A stretch of DNA of 25,326 bases from a candidate division CSSED10-310 bacterium (GTDB lineage: Bacteria; CSSED10-310; JAFGJC01): assembly GCA_016929305.1 (NCBI GenBank), contig JAFGJC010000419.1, positions 1 to 25,326 of the forward strand, written 5' to 3'. The number at the start of each line of letters is the position of its first letter. The first letter of the stretch is position 1. This document shows, in pieces, positions 16,001 through 22,566 of the stretch. Both the position numbers and the translations under genes were made by a program. The notes beneath the pieces are model-generated. The model saw nothing but the letters and a program-made list of their open reading frames with translations, had not been told where the DNA came from and searched no databases.

Positions 16001-16361
16001 ATTGATTCAGTTTCAATTCCTGGGACCATTCCACATTATATCCTTCATCTTCCATATCGATACAGGGTCTTGGAATTTCCAGTTCATCCATAATCTGGAC
16101 CGTTTTCAATTCGATGAAACGGCCGCCGCATAACCAGGCGGAAATGATGTTTTGCGAAAGTTGTGTATGAGGACCCGCAGCGGGACCGACAGGCGTTTCG
16201 AGAAAGTGCCCGAAGATTTCTGGAATATGGTACCGGCATTCAGTCTGAGGGTAATAAAACTGGGATTTATGAATGCCGAAAATCGTATTTCTGGTTTCCC
16301 ATTCCTTTAGCATACGAGTAAAAATAACTTCGAATGGCTGAACAATCATGATGTCCGACAT
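13059..16361 (-). CDS. ygfK: YgfK-type flavin/iron-sulfur oxidoreductase (putative selenate reductase subunit)
   Basis: A 1100-residue protein, slightly longer than E. coli YgfK (about 1030). The N-terminal half (about 50-400) is a dihydroorotate-dehydrogenase-like barrel with TPVGPAAGPHTQL, GGRFIELKTVQI and STMHGCPPEEIE. Next is a GltD-like module: Cys clusters at 448-504 (CITAPCVEKC, CTHLCQTRC), an FAD site GSGPSGLAA (544-552) and an NAD(P)H site VVVGGGNTAMD (669-679). The C-terminus has two ferredoxin-type clusters, CLQCDVFCDKCVDVCP (908-923) and CNACGNCATFC (972-982). It would pass electrons between a pyridine nucleotide and an unknown partner. Family annotation as selenate reductase is weak; linkage to purine catabolism is better supported by gene neighbourhoods. 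GGGAGGAA precedes the ATG. A parS sequence lies inside the gene. Confidence 0.92.
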   Translation of the reverse strand: MSDIMIVQPFEVIFTRMLKEWETRNTIFGIHKSQFYYPQTECRYHIPEIFGHFLETPVGPAAGPHTQLSQNIISAWLCGGRFIELKTVQIMDELEIPRPCIDMEDEGYNVEWSQELKLNQSTGEYVKAWVLIHVLREILEFGTSMPFGTVFNISVGYNLEGISSEPMIRFMETMADASEEIDACKHILKKRFPDFADIQIPSEISNNVTLSTMHGCPPEEIENIARFLMMERHLHTTVKLNPTLLGKSMVMDILHHSLGFTDIVIPDSVFENDLSYDRALEMIEALQKTAESCGVRFGVKLSNTLAMKNVKGYLPGNEMYMSGRALYPLTINLLAKLQSEFNGRLNISFSAGADSYNILEILSSGAYPVSVATDVLKPGGYAKFKNYIDSIKGGMETLRKESLPDLMADKVESAQKAASKALQEHRYKKSYHPFGLPKVESTLTLFDCITAPCVEKCAVKQNVPGYAWCLEHGDADKALSIVLEQNPLPMVTGYVCTHLCQTRCTRNNYDEPVQIRSLKRFAAENGRANLSVAPPNGRKIAIIGSGPSGLAASYFLALNGFKVTVFEAKDRPGGMLALAPDFRLPKDRVQSDIDRIRHLGVTILCSQPITESPDTLLNRDYDAVYVACGYPLDAETDIDGNAAYGVLHALEVLESVAANKPVKLGSRVVVVGGGNTAMDVARTASRLTESSVRVIYRRSIHEMPAEKDEIEALREEGNILDELVSPLEIISKNNCVTGIRCIRNRLGAPGEDGRCRPEPVEGSEFTIDTDTVIFAVGQQPDMTLLSMTGFVLTSKGAIQVDQTTGSTSKPGVYAGGDAVRGPAIIIEACADGRRAAESICRDLNVPFLLTENHLNRFSEAEIWDIKRRRIMKVDANHQELLPPYERNGFQLVEQTLSKDYAVSESKRCLQCDVFCDKCVDVCPNRANEYYLTRAISTELPVFVYAEGMINISKYHLFHVEQNRQVIHIEDFCNACGNCATFCVHQGKPYLDKPRLFLDKSEYENEQNNAFHVKNAGLVRRENGQEYSITEHPKGYVFETEALRVLLTRNLTVENHQLKKPFETPVDLRRAAEMIIIYEGIKDSLSFLLELQAGEQRRRIC
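13480..13495. promoter_or_regulatory. Perfect parS (ParB/Spo0J binding) sequence inside ygfK
   Basis: TGTTCCACGTGGAACA is a perfect 16-bp palindrome and fits the conserved chromosomal parS consensus TGTTnCACGTGnAACA at every fixed position. It lies within the ygfK reading frame, where it encodes part of LFHVEQ. In many bacteria parS sites sit inside genes and cluster around the replication origin, where they load ParB and SMC. No other full match was found in the window; the other CACGTG sites fail in the flanks. Confidence 0.75.
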
Positions 16362-16420
16362 AATGCTTCCTCCCCAATATTACGGCAGGCATGTTGTCGT
16401 CAGAACAGAGTGATGAAATC

Positions 16421-16449
16421 TGAGTACCCCACTTGCCATCGTTTGTCAA
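16421..16449 (-). promoter_or_regulatory. Candidate promoter of the ygfK-ssnA operon
   Basis: Minus strand: TTGACA (16449-16444), exactly 17 bases, then TACTCA (16426-16421). The -35 is perfect and the -10 is weak, which may mean an activator is needed. It lies in the 124-base gap after the TatD-type gene, so ygfK probably has its own transcript. Confidence 0.45.
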
Positions 16450-16485
16450 TCAACCATCATCGATCAGGCGTTAAGACCCGCTCAA

Positions 16486-17277
16486 TTATATCAGGAGTTT
16501 CGGTCCATACAGATTCCGCGTATTGTCGAAGGCGTTGTGAATCACATGATCCAAAGTAACATTCTTTATCTCTGCGATCGCTTTAGCAGCCAATATAATA
16601 TTTGCGGGTTCATTGCGATCGCCCTGTCTGGGAGCAAGAACTGGAGCGTCGCTTTCCAGTAAAATGGATGAAAGCGGGAGATTTTTGACGAGTTTTTGTT
16701 TTTGCCTGGATCTGACGATGGAGGGGGGTATGGAAAAAAAGAAACCGGCGTCCACTGCTTCAAGCGCGGCGGAAGCTTTCCCGTCGAATGCGTGGAGTTG
16801 AACATGGCGAGCGTTTTCATCGATCAGAAGTTGAATGGCATGCCGGCCTGCAGATCGTGAATGCACATTTAACGGCAGTCCGGATTTTTTGGAAATCCCG
16901 ATAAATCGACGAAACACCTCCTTTTGTATTTCCCTGTCCGCTTCATCCTGGACCTTCCAAAAATCAAGACCCACCTCCCCGATGCAAACCAAATCTTGTT
17001 GATTGGCATCAATAAATTCGATCATCTGTTCAGCCTGATCGAGATCCAGGATCGTGGGATACAAACCGGCACCGGCAGAAACGATGGCAAACACATCAGA
17101 CAAGTGAAGATTTTTCCGGGCATCCTCCAGGGTTTCACCAACGGCGACAATCCGGCAAATCCCCGCAGCCTCAGCTCTTCCCAAAACTGATTCACGATCC
17201 GAGTCAAACTCCGGAGCGTTTATGTGACAGTGCGCATCGATAATGCTTTGAGTCGGTATCGCGAGTTTCTTTCTCAC
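16486..17277 (-). CDS. TatD-family metal-dependent hydrolase (DNase)
   Basis: A 263-residue protein of normal TatD length. Metal-binding and catalytic residues are in place: H16 and H18 (DAHCH), E101 (IGEVGLD), H139 (LNVHSR), H162 and D210 (LLESDAP). TatD proteins are two-metal 3'-5' exonucleases or related hydrolases, acting in DNA repair or nucleic acid turnover in the cytoplasm. The start is a GTG at 17277, 15 bases after the msrBA stop. I saw no clear Shine-Dalgarno site, so translation may depend on coupling to the upstream gene. E. coli has three paralogues (TatD, YcfH, YjjV), and I cannot tell which this matches, so no symbol is given. Confidence 0.88.
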   Translation of the reverse strand: MRKKLAIPTQSIIDAHCHINAPEFDSDRESVLGRAEAAGICRIVAVGETLEDARKNLHLSDVFAIVSAGAGLYPTILDLDQAEQMIEFIDANQQDLVCIGEVGLDFWKVQDEADREIQKEVFRRFIGISKKSGLPLNVHSRSAGRHAIQLLIDENARHVQLHAFDGKASAALEAVDAGFFFSIPPSIVRSRQKQKLVKNLPLSSILLESDAPVLAPRQGDRNEPANIILAAKAIAEIKNVTLDHVIHNAFDNTRNLYGPKLLI

Positions 17278-17292
17278 AGATAACGAAAACCG

Positions 17293-18237
17293 TTAAAATC
17301 GTTCTGTGCGCAAATGGCAGTAAGGTTCAGCGCCTTTTTGGTCATAATAATCCTGATGGTAATCTTCAGCTACCCAGAAAGTTCCCGCAGGAGTTACTCG
17401 TGTTGCAATTTTATAACCCTTTTCCTTAAGAACATCTATCAGTTTTTCTGCAATCTTCCGCTGTCTGTCATTGACATAGAATATCTCCGAACGATATTGG
17501 CTGCCTATATCAGGTCCCTGTCGATTGATTTGAGTCGGGTCGTGGATTTCAAAGAAAAGCTTCGCCAGCGTTTCGTAATCGGTTTTTTCGGGATCGAACA
17601 GTATCTCAACAGCTTCAGCATGTCCTGTCTTTTTATTGCAGACTTCCTTATAGGTTGGGTTGCTGACATCTCCGCCGATATAGCCCACGGTGGTTTCTTT
17701 TACGCCATCCAACTTGTTGAAATAGTATTCGACACCCCAGAAACACCCGCCGGCAAAAATCGCTCTTTCCAGGGGTTTTTTAAGCGCTTCACCGGCAGGA
17801 ACAAAATCCATCGATATGGAATTGACACAGTGCCGTGTATTCTTTTCGGTGAAGCCTTCTCCCAGAAAGACATGTCCCAGATGCGCGCCGCAGTTGCCAC
17901 ATATAATTTCTGTTCGGACGCCGTCTGCATCTTCGATCCGCTTGACGGCACCAGGAATTTCATCATCAAAACTCGGCCAGCCGCAATGGGAATCGAATTT
18001 GTTTTCTGAGGTGTAAAGAGGTGCATAGCATCGGCGGCAGATATATGTTCCTTTTTCGTTATGGCTGTAATATTTACCGGAAAAAGGACGTTCCGTTCCC
18101 TTTCTAAGGATTACCCGCTCCTCCTCCGGTGTAAGCTTTTTATATTTCATAGTATCCTGTCCTGATAGGGTTGTCGCAATACCGAGCAATAATAATGTAA
18201 TTGCGGTTAAAACAGCAACGATAAACCGATACTTCAT
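17293..18237 (-). CDS. msrBA: Secreted MsrB-MsrA fusion, peptide methionine sulfoxide reductase
   Basis: A 314-residue bifunctional enzyme. Residues 1-27 form a signal peptide (MKYRFIVAVLTAITLLLLG), so it acts outside the cytoplasm. The MsrB domain (about 32-150) reduces methionine-R-sulfoxide; it has zinc ligands C67, C70, C113 and C116 and the catalytic C137 in RHCVNS. The MsrA domain (about 157-310) reduces the S-epimer; its catalytic C165 is in GCFWG, with C307 near the end as a likely recycling cysteine. The B-A order is the less common one but is known. AAAGGAG lies seven to nine bases before the ATG. A TatD-type gene follows 15 bases later. It probably repairs exported proteins, including those nearby. 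The electron donor, such as a thioredoxin-like protein, is not encoded here. Confidence 0.93.
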   Translation of the reverse strand: MKYRFIVAVLTAITLLLLGIATTLSGQDTMKYKKLTPEEERVILRKGTERPFSGKYYSHNEKGTYICRRCYAPLYTSENKFDSHCGWPSFDDEIPGAVKRIEDADGVRTEIICGNCGAHLGHVFLGEGFTEKNTRHCVNSISMDFVPAGEALKKPLERAIFAGGCFWGVEYYFNKLDGVKETTVGYIGGDVSNPTYKEVCNKKTGHAEAVEILFDPEKTDYETLAKLFFEIHDPTQINRQGPDIGSQYRSEIFYVNDRQRKIAEKLIDVLKEKGYKIATRVTPAGTFWVAEDYHQDYYDQKGAEPYCHLRTERF

Positions 18238-18339
18238 TGCCCGCTCCTTTCTCTAAAGAAAACAGCTTTGACTCGGTAGAGGTTCCCTATATTTACCGGT
18301 ATCCCCGTTAAAAAAAATTGAATTCAGTAAAAATATCTG

Positions 18340-18368
18340 TTGACACTCACAAAACATTGGATTATATT
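18340..18368 (+). promoter_or_regulatory. Near-consensus sigma70 promoter of the HTH-HEAT gene
   Basis: TTGACA (18340-18345), exactly 17 bases, TATATT (18363-18368), followed by the ATG at 18405 with GGAGA at 18393-18397. This is the best promoter in the window. It also shows that an in-frame ATG at 18318 lies upstream of transcription and is not the start. Confidence 0.7.
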
Positions 18369-18382
18369 GTATATTATTGGAT
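18356..18382 (+). promoter_or_regulatory. Direct repeat ATTGGAT flanking the -10 (candidate operator)
   Basis: ATTGGAT occurs at 18356-18362 and 18376-18382, exactly 20 bases apart, so both copies face the same side of the helix. They bracket the -10 box. Binding here would block polymerase, and the downstream gene encodes a DNA-binding domain, so autoregulation is plausible. Confidence 0.4.
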
Positions 18383-18404
18383 ATTATCGCATGGAGAATT
18401 TGTC

Positions 18405-19283
18405 ATGAAAGAAATTCTGAATATCAAGGAAGCCGGTGAATACCTTTCCATTCATCCCGAAGTTTTGCGAAAAAAAGCGGCTTCGGGTGAAATACCCGGG
18501 AAAAAATTGGGAAGCGGGAAAAAATCCCCCTGGCGGTTTCACAAAGCGGATCTTGACCGATTAATTTCCAGGCAAAACGGCCAGAAAAACTGGAATCAAC
18601 GCGAGGATCAAATGATTCAGGATTATGTGAGTGTCTTGAAAACTTCAGATGATCTTGACAAATTAAAGGATGCTCTTCACGCATTGGGTATGCTCGGCGC
18701 AGAAACCGCGCTGGAAGAGGTGGCGCGCTTTCTTGAATCTCCCTTTGATGAGCTTCAGGTTCTCGCAGGAAAAGCCATGCTAAGGATCATTGGCTCTGAG
18801 AGCAGGGATTATTTGTATCCAAGATTATTTGATAACAGTCCGATAGAATTGAAAGTGGCTGTTGCTGCGTTTTTTGCCTACCATGAAAACGATCAGCCTT
18901 CCGTCGATTTTCTGCTTGAAGTTTTACAGACAAATGATAACCGCCAGAACTGTTTGCAGGCGGTATTGGGGTTGCTTCGAGCGGCACCTGACAAGGTCAT
19001 GCCGGTAATCCGTAAAGAACTCAACGCCCCTCATGCTGCCATTCGGTATCGAATGGTGATGACTCTGGAAGATCTTGATTATCCCGATCTGGAAGAAGAT
19101 CTGAAAATTCGGTTAACGGACAGCGTTACCAATATTCGGAAAAAAGCTGCGGAGATTGCCGGCAGAAAAGGATATCGTCACCTTGTTCCGGAACTTGTGA
19201 AGCGGATTTTGAGTGATGATTCTGATGAGGTCAAATCAACTGCGGGATCTGCCATATCGGAAATTTACGGTAAAAACCGGTGA
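18405..19283 (+). CDS. HTH (excisionase/MerR-like) plus HEAT-repeat protein
   Basis: A 292-residue soluble protein. I chose the ATG at 18405 because of the upstream promoter, the GGAGA site, and because the domain starts at once. Residues 1-58 (ILNIKEAGEYLSIHPEVLRK, then GEIPGKKLGSG and WRFHKADLDRLI) form a winged helix-turn-helix of the excisionase/HTH_17 type, which binds DNA or guides site choice. Residues about 70-290 are HEAT-like helical repeats (ALEEVARFLESPFDELQVLA, AVAAFFAYHEND, ALRYR-type IRYRMVMTLEDL, IRKKAAEIAGRKGY), a protein-binding solenoid. The combination suggests a regulator whose DNA binding is tuned by a partner, but no target is known. It stands alone between a divergent msrBA and a convergent beta-helix gene. 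Confidence 0.85.
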   Translation: MKEILNIKEAGEYLSIHPEVLRKKAASGEIPGKKLGSGKKSPWRFHKADLDRLISRQNGQKNWNQREDQMIQDYVSVLKTSDDLDKLKDALHALGMLGAETALEEVARFLESPFDELQVLAGKAMLRIIGSESRDYLYPRLFDNSPIELKVAVAAFFAYHENDQPSVDFLLEVLQTNDNRQNCLQAVLGLLRAAPDKVMPVIRKELNAPHAAIRYRMVMTLEDLDYPDLEEDLKIRLTDSVTNIRKKAAEIAGRKGYRHLVPELVKRILSDDSDEVKSTAGSAISEIYGKNR

Positions 19284-19306
19284 CCTAACTTCTATGTCGT
19301 GTGCGC

Positions 19307-20971
19307 TCACTGCCATCCAAAGGTGGCCACGTCGTAATCGCCGATGATGTGGGAGATTTCCGGGTCCGTCATCGCACCATAAAAACGAATATTGTCGGCG
19401 TTACCGGCATTTGACGGCCAGGTAAACCGAGGTAATATACTGATCTGGTACGCGCCGGAATATGCTGATGTCGTATAGTAATCCAAATTCATCGAAAAAC
19501 CGGGAGCAAAGAAGTAGGTGGCGTACACATCAAGAATAACGAACAGATAAACCGGATCGTATTCCGTTTGAGTTGGATTGTTTACCACAGCATCCAGATA
19601 GAACGTATCACCCGCAGTATACATGGTCTGGGGCATGATCAGCGTAACGCCCAGCGTCCCGCCGGGATTGGGATCATAGGGTTGAATCAGCATCGGCCAA
19701 TATTTCACATAATCCGTCACTCGATCTCCCAATCCATCCGGATTGGAATATCCGTCGGCGCTGGACGGATCGTAGGGACCTGTATCATGACCCCACCAGT
19801 TATAGGGAGCATTGATCCAGTTACCCGGATCGATCCCGCTGTTGTAGTCAACAGCCATATAATTTTCATTAAAGTTGCAATATAAAATCTCACCGGGGAA
19901 TTGCGTCCAATCGTATCTGATGGCGGCTTCCTGCGCATATTCAAAAGTACAGCCCACGATTTCAGCAGGATATTTATGAAAGACCAGCATACCTTCATCG
20001 ACACCACCGCTAAATGCACCGCCATATCTGAATATGGTGTTTTTGAAAGATCCCGGTGTTGCCGCATCGGCCCAGAAATTGATGTATCGCCAATCACCCG
20101 GCTGAGGAATTGACATGTCCACATCGCCATTGGTGTCTCCACCGTAGGTGTCGTCTTTGAGCGAAGTAAACACAATCGGCATTGACTGAGTTCCAACGGA
20201 ATTTATCGTGCCATGAACATGGATGAACTCGTCACCGCCAAACTTAATGATGCATCCCGGGTCCAGATTCAAAACAGCACCGGGATCGATATTTACCCAG
20301 GCCGTAATCGCATAGGGAACCCCTTGATTAACCCACCGGTAACCACGTGTTCCCGGCAGCGTTCCCGATTTTACCTCTATCGCATTATTCGTATTGTTGG
20401 AAAATGTATTGTTCTTCAAATTATGCACCGTTCCCATGGAAACACTGACGGGATAGGTCGGACACCCATCAAAACTGCATCGCTCAATGATCACGGTCTT
20501 TGAAAACCAGACTTCAACAAAATAATTGCTGCTTTCAGAAAAATCACAGTCGAATATCGACACATCATCGCATTGAATGAGTATCATACCATATTCATCA
20601 CCACCATATTCAAACAAGCAATGCGTCAGCGATCCTCCGGTCGAAGATGTCTCGAATTGAACCCCATCCCAGACACCCGCAACGGGAGAACTGCTGTTGG
20701 AGGTATACTGGATGGGATCAGTGACTGTTCCTTCAGAAACAAGATGACCCCTGATATCCAGATGTGTTCCGGCATCGAAGGTAACAATACATCCCGGAAG
20801 AATGGTGAGAACTATCCCGTCATTGACAGCGACCCAATCGATAATCACATGCGGATTGTCCTCCGGCATCCAAGTTTCATCACTATCAATGTAACCACTG
20901 TGATCGGTAGCATAAAGAGAACTGCCGATCAGAACGAAAAATATCCAAAAAATCACCTTTTTTTTCATCAT
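19307..20971 (-). CDS. Secreted beta-helix surface protein with a conserved C-terminal domain
   Basis: A 554-residue exported protein. GGGAGG stands seven bases before the ATG at 20971; an adjacent ATG three bases on is equally usable. The signal peptide is MMKKKVIFWIFFVLIGSSLYA. Two beta-helix modules follow. The second carries the same signature as the giant protein at 4710-9338 (DPGCIIKFGG, TSLKDDTYGGDTNGD, PQPGDWRYINF, FRYGGA), so they share an ancestral module. It then has NAPYNWWGHDTGPYDPS, typical of right-handed beta-helix proteins. The last about 105 residues (TLIMPQTMYTAGDTFYLDAV, YLFVILDVYATYFFAP, FTWPSNAGNADNIRFYGAMTDP) form an all-beta domain I have seen at the end of secreted proteins from poorly studied bacteria that also use Thr-Pro linkers. 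No dockerin or catalytic site is seen. Confidence 0.87.
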   Translation of the reverse strand: MMKKKVIFWIFFVLIGSSLYATDHSGYIDSDETWMPEDNPHVIIDWVAVNDGIVLTILPGCIVTFDAGTHLDIRGHLVSEGTVTDPIQYTSNSSSPVAGVWDGVQFETSSTGGSLTHCLFEYGGDEYGMILIQCDDVSIFDCDFSESSNYFVEVWFSKTVIIERCSFDGCPTYPVSVSMGTVHNLKNNTFSNNTNNAIEVKSGTLPGTRGYRWVNQGVPYAITAWVNIDPGAVLNLDPGCIIKFGGDEFIHVHGTINSVGTQSMPIVFTSLKDDTYGGDTNGDVDMSIPQPGDWRYINFWADAATPGSFKNTIFRYGGAFSGGVDEGMLVFHKYPAEIVGCTFEYAQEAAIRYDWTQFPGEILYCNFNENYMAVDYNSGIDPGNWINAPYNWWGHDTGPYDPSSADGYSNPDGLGDRVTDYVKYWPMLIQPYDPNPGGTLGVTLIMPQTMYTAGDTFYLDAVVNNPTQTEYDPVYLFVILDVYATYFFAPGFSMNLDYYTTSAYSGAYQISILPRFTWPSNAGNADNIRFYGAMTDPEISHIIGDYDVATFGWQ

Positions 20972-20989
20972 GAAAAAACCTCCCATTCA

Positions 20990-21016
20990 ATATCAAACGC
21001 TTGATATAATTGATAT
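20990..21016. promoter_or_regulatory. Three TTGATAT boxes over the beta-helix promoter (candidate operator)
   Basis: ATATCAA (20990-20996) and TTGATAT (21001-21007) form a 7-bp inverted repeat around ACGC. A third TTGATAT follows at 21010-21016. The cluster overlaps the predicted -10 and 5' end of the leftward transcript, where a repressor would act. Confidence 0.4.
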
Positions 21017-21032
21017 TCAACTTTCAAATCAA
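21003..21032 (-). promoter_or_regulatory. Candidate promoter of the secreted beta-helix gene
   Basis: Minus strand: TTGATT (21032-21027), 18 bases, TATATC (21008-21003), about 32 bases before the ATG at 20971. Matches are moderate. The remaining intergenic sequence, 21033-21263, shows only an isolated TTGACT (21192-21197) with no good -10 for the rightward gene. Confidence 0.35.
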
Positions 21033-21263
21033 CATCAGTATACACGAACACAACATCCCTAGACAAGCTGTCGGATATTCCCATCTGATCCAACACAAGA
21101 TCTGTTTTCCCATAGAAACAACCTCATCGATTCCAATAATCGCACAATGCCAACATCGTTGTCGGAACTCAGACAATTAAAAATATGTCATTTGACTTAA
21201 TTTAATTATGTTGTTACCAGTGTGTTTCAGTGAAAATCACAACTGCCGGCTGAATGAAAAACC

Positions 21264-22511
21264 ATGAATTACAGCGATAAATTCCTGTCATTTCGCAATA
21301 AAACCATTTTCGAAAAACTGCCGCGAACTCAGCAACAGATCATTCGTGATCTGGCGTTTCATTTCTCTTTCACGTTTCAGGATTTCAAACAGGTCTCAGA
21401 AGCTCTCCGGGATTTGACAATGTGGAATGACAAGGAAACGGAAAACGCCGTGACGACTTTTCAGAATAAATTTCCTGAAAGAACACGACAGGCCAAAAAG
21501 TCCTTTCTGGCTGATCTTGATCGGCGGTTAAACCGGTTGCGAGCTTCTCTCAAGATTTACCCAGAAAAAACGCCACAGTCTTCTCAACTTCGAAAACCTC
21601 CGGTACGAATGAAGTCTCAAAATATCAAAAAGACATTTTTCGGCAAATGCCCGGTTGCTTCCGAAAAAACGATGTGCTGCCAGCTTTACACTCTGGATGC
21701 CATCGAACGCTGTCCTTTTGGGTGCAGCTATTGCACTATTCAAACATTTTATGGCAGAACCATCCGCTTCATAAAAGACTTAGAAAAGGCACTCAAAACG
21801 ATCCGTCTGGATCCTGAAAAGTTTTATCATATCGGCACGGGTCAATCCTCGGACTCGCTCGCATTCGGCAACACCTACGGAATGCTTGATGCTCTATGCG
21901 CTTTTGCCGAAGAACACCCCAACGTGCTTCTCGAATTAAAAACAAAATCAGGTAATACGGATTATTTTGTACGAGGTACTTTCCCGAAAAATATTGTAGT
22001 GAGCTGGTCATTGAATACTCAGAAAATCATCTCAAATGAAGAACATTTCACGGCGTCTCTGGAAGAACGCCTGCAGGCAGCCAAAGCGGTCTCATCCAAC
22101 GGCGTGGCCGTGGCTTTTCATTTCCATCCTATGATCTACTATAAGGGATGGGATAAGGATTATCCGGACATTGCTGAACGAATTATGAATGATTTTTCAC
22201 CGGAAAATCTGCGGTTTATCTCCTTCGGATCCCTGACTCTCATTAAACCCGTTATCCGGAAACTCAGAGAACTCGGAATACCATCCAAGATTTTACAGAT
22301 GGAAATGGTAAAAGATCCTCATGGAAAACTGACGTATCCAGACAATATCAAGGTTGTGATGTTCAAAAAACTCTACCATGCATTCAGCCCATGGCATCGA
22401 AAACTGTTTTTTTACTTATGCATGGAAAAAAGATCGATATGGGAAGACGCCTTCGGGTGGTCATTTGCCGACAATGGGGAGTTTGAGAAGGTCTTTTCTC
22501 AATTATACTGA
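21264..22511 (+). CDS. Radical SAM protein of the spore photoproduct lyase-like family
   Basis: A 415-residue protein. The radical SAM cluster motif CxxxCxxC is at C150, C154 and C157 (CPFGCSYC), followed by TIQTFYG. This context, with the upstream MCCQLYTLDAIER and the downstream HIGTGQSSDSLAF and VVSWSLNT, matches the SPL-like branch often annotated as DNA photolyase/spore photoproduct lyase family. The N-terminal about 120 residues are helical and charged (LPRTQQQIIRDLAFH, then Lys/Arg-rich), possibly binding nucleic acid. True spore photoproduct lyase repairs a UV thymine dimer in spores. No sporulation gene is seen here, so a different DNA-related or modification reaction is possible. 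The ATG has no clear Shine-Dalgarno site, so expression may be low or leader-dependent. It ends 55 bases before the convergent tldE. Confidence 0.85.
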   Translation: MNYSDKFLSFRNKTIFEKLPRTQQQIIRDLAFHFSFTFQDFKQVSEALRDLTMWNDKETENAVTTFQNKFPERTRQAKKSFLADLDRRLNRLRASLKIYPEKTPQSSQLRKPPVRMKSQNIKKTFFGKCPVASEKTMCCQLYTLDAIERCPFGCSYCTIQTFYGRTIRFIKDLEKALKTIRLDPEKFYHIGTGQSSDSLAFGNTYGMLDALCAFAEEHPNVLLELKTKSGNTDYFVRGTFPKNIVVSWSLNTQKIISNEEHFTASLEERLQAAKAVSSNGVAVAFHFHPMIYYKGWDKDYPDIAERIMNDFSPENLRFISFGSLTLIKPVIRKLRELGIPSKILQMEMVKDPHGKLTYPDNIKVVMFKKLYHAFSPWHRKLFFYLCMEKRSIWEDAFGWSFADNGEFEKVFSQLY

Positions 22512-22524
22512 TTTACCTGCTGAA

Positions 22525-22539
22525 GCAGCCACCGGCTGC
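22525..22539. terminator. Small hairpin between convergent genes (weak terminator candidate)
   Basis: GCAGCC (22525-22530) and GGCTGC (22534-22539) give a 6-bp GC-rich stem with a 3-base loop in the 55-base gap between two converging genes. There is no T-run on either strand, so intrinsic termination is doubtful. Confidence 0.25.
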
Positions 22540-22566
22540 ATCTATGATATCACGTTCAGTTTCCGG

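Noticed and set aside
17314..18009. A 231-codon plus-strand frame opposite msrBA
   Set aside because: Antisense to both Msr domains whose catalytic motifs are intact; the peptide has no coherent domain.
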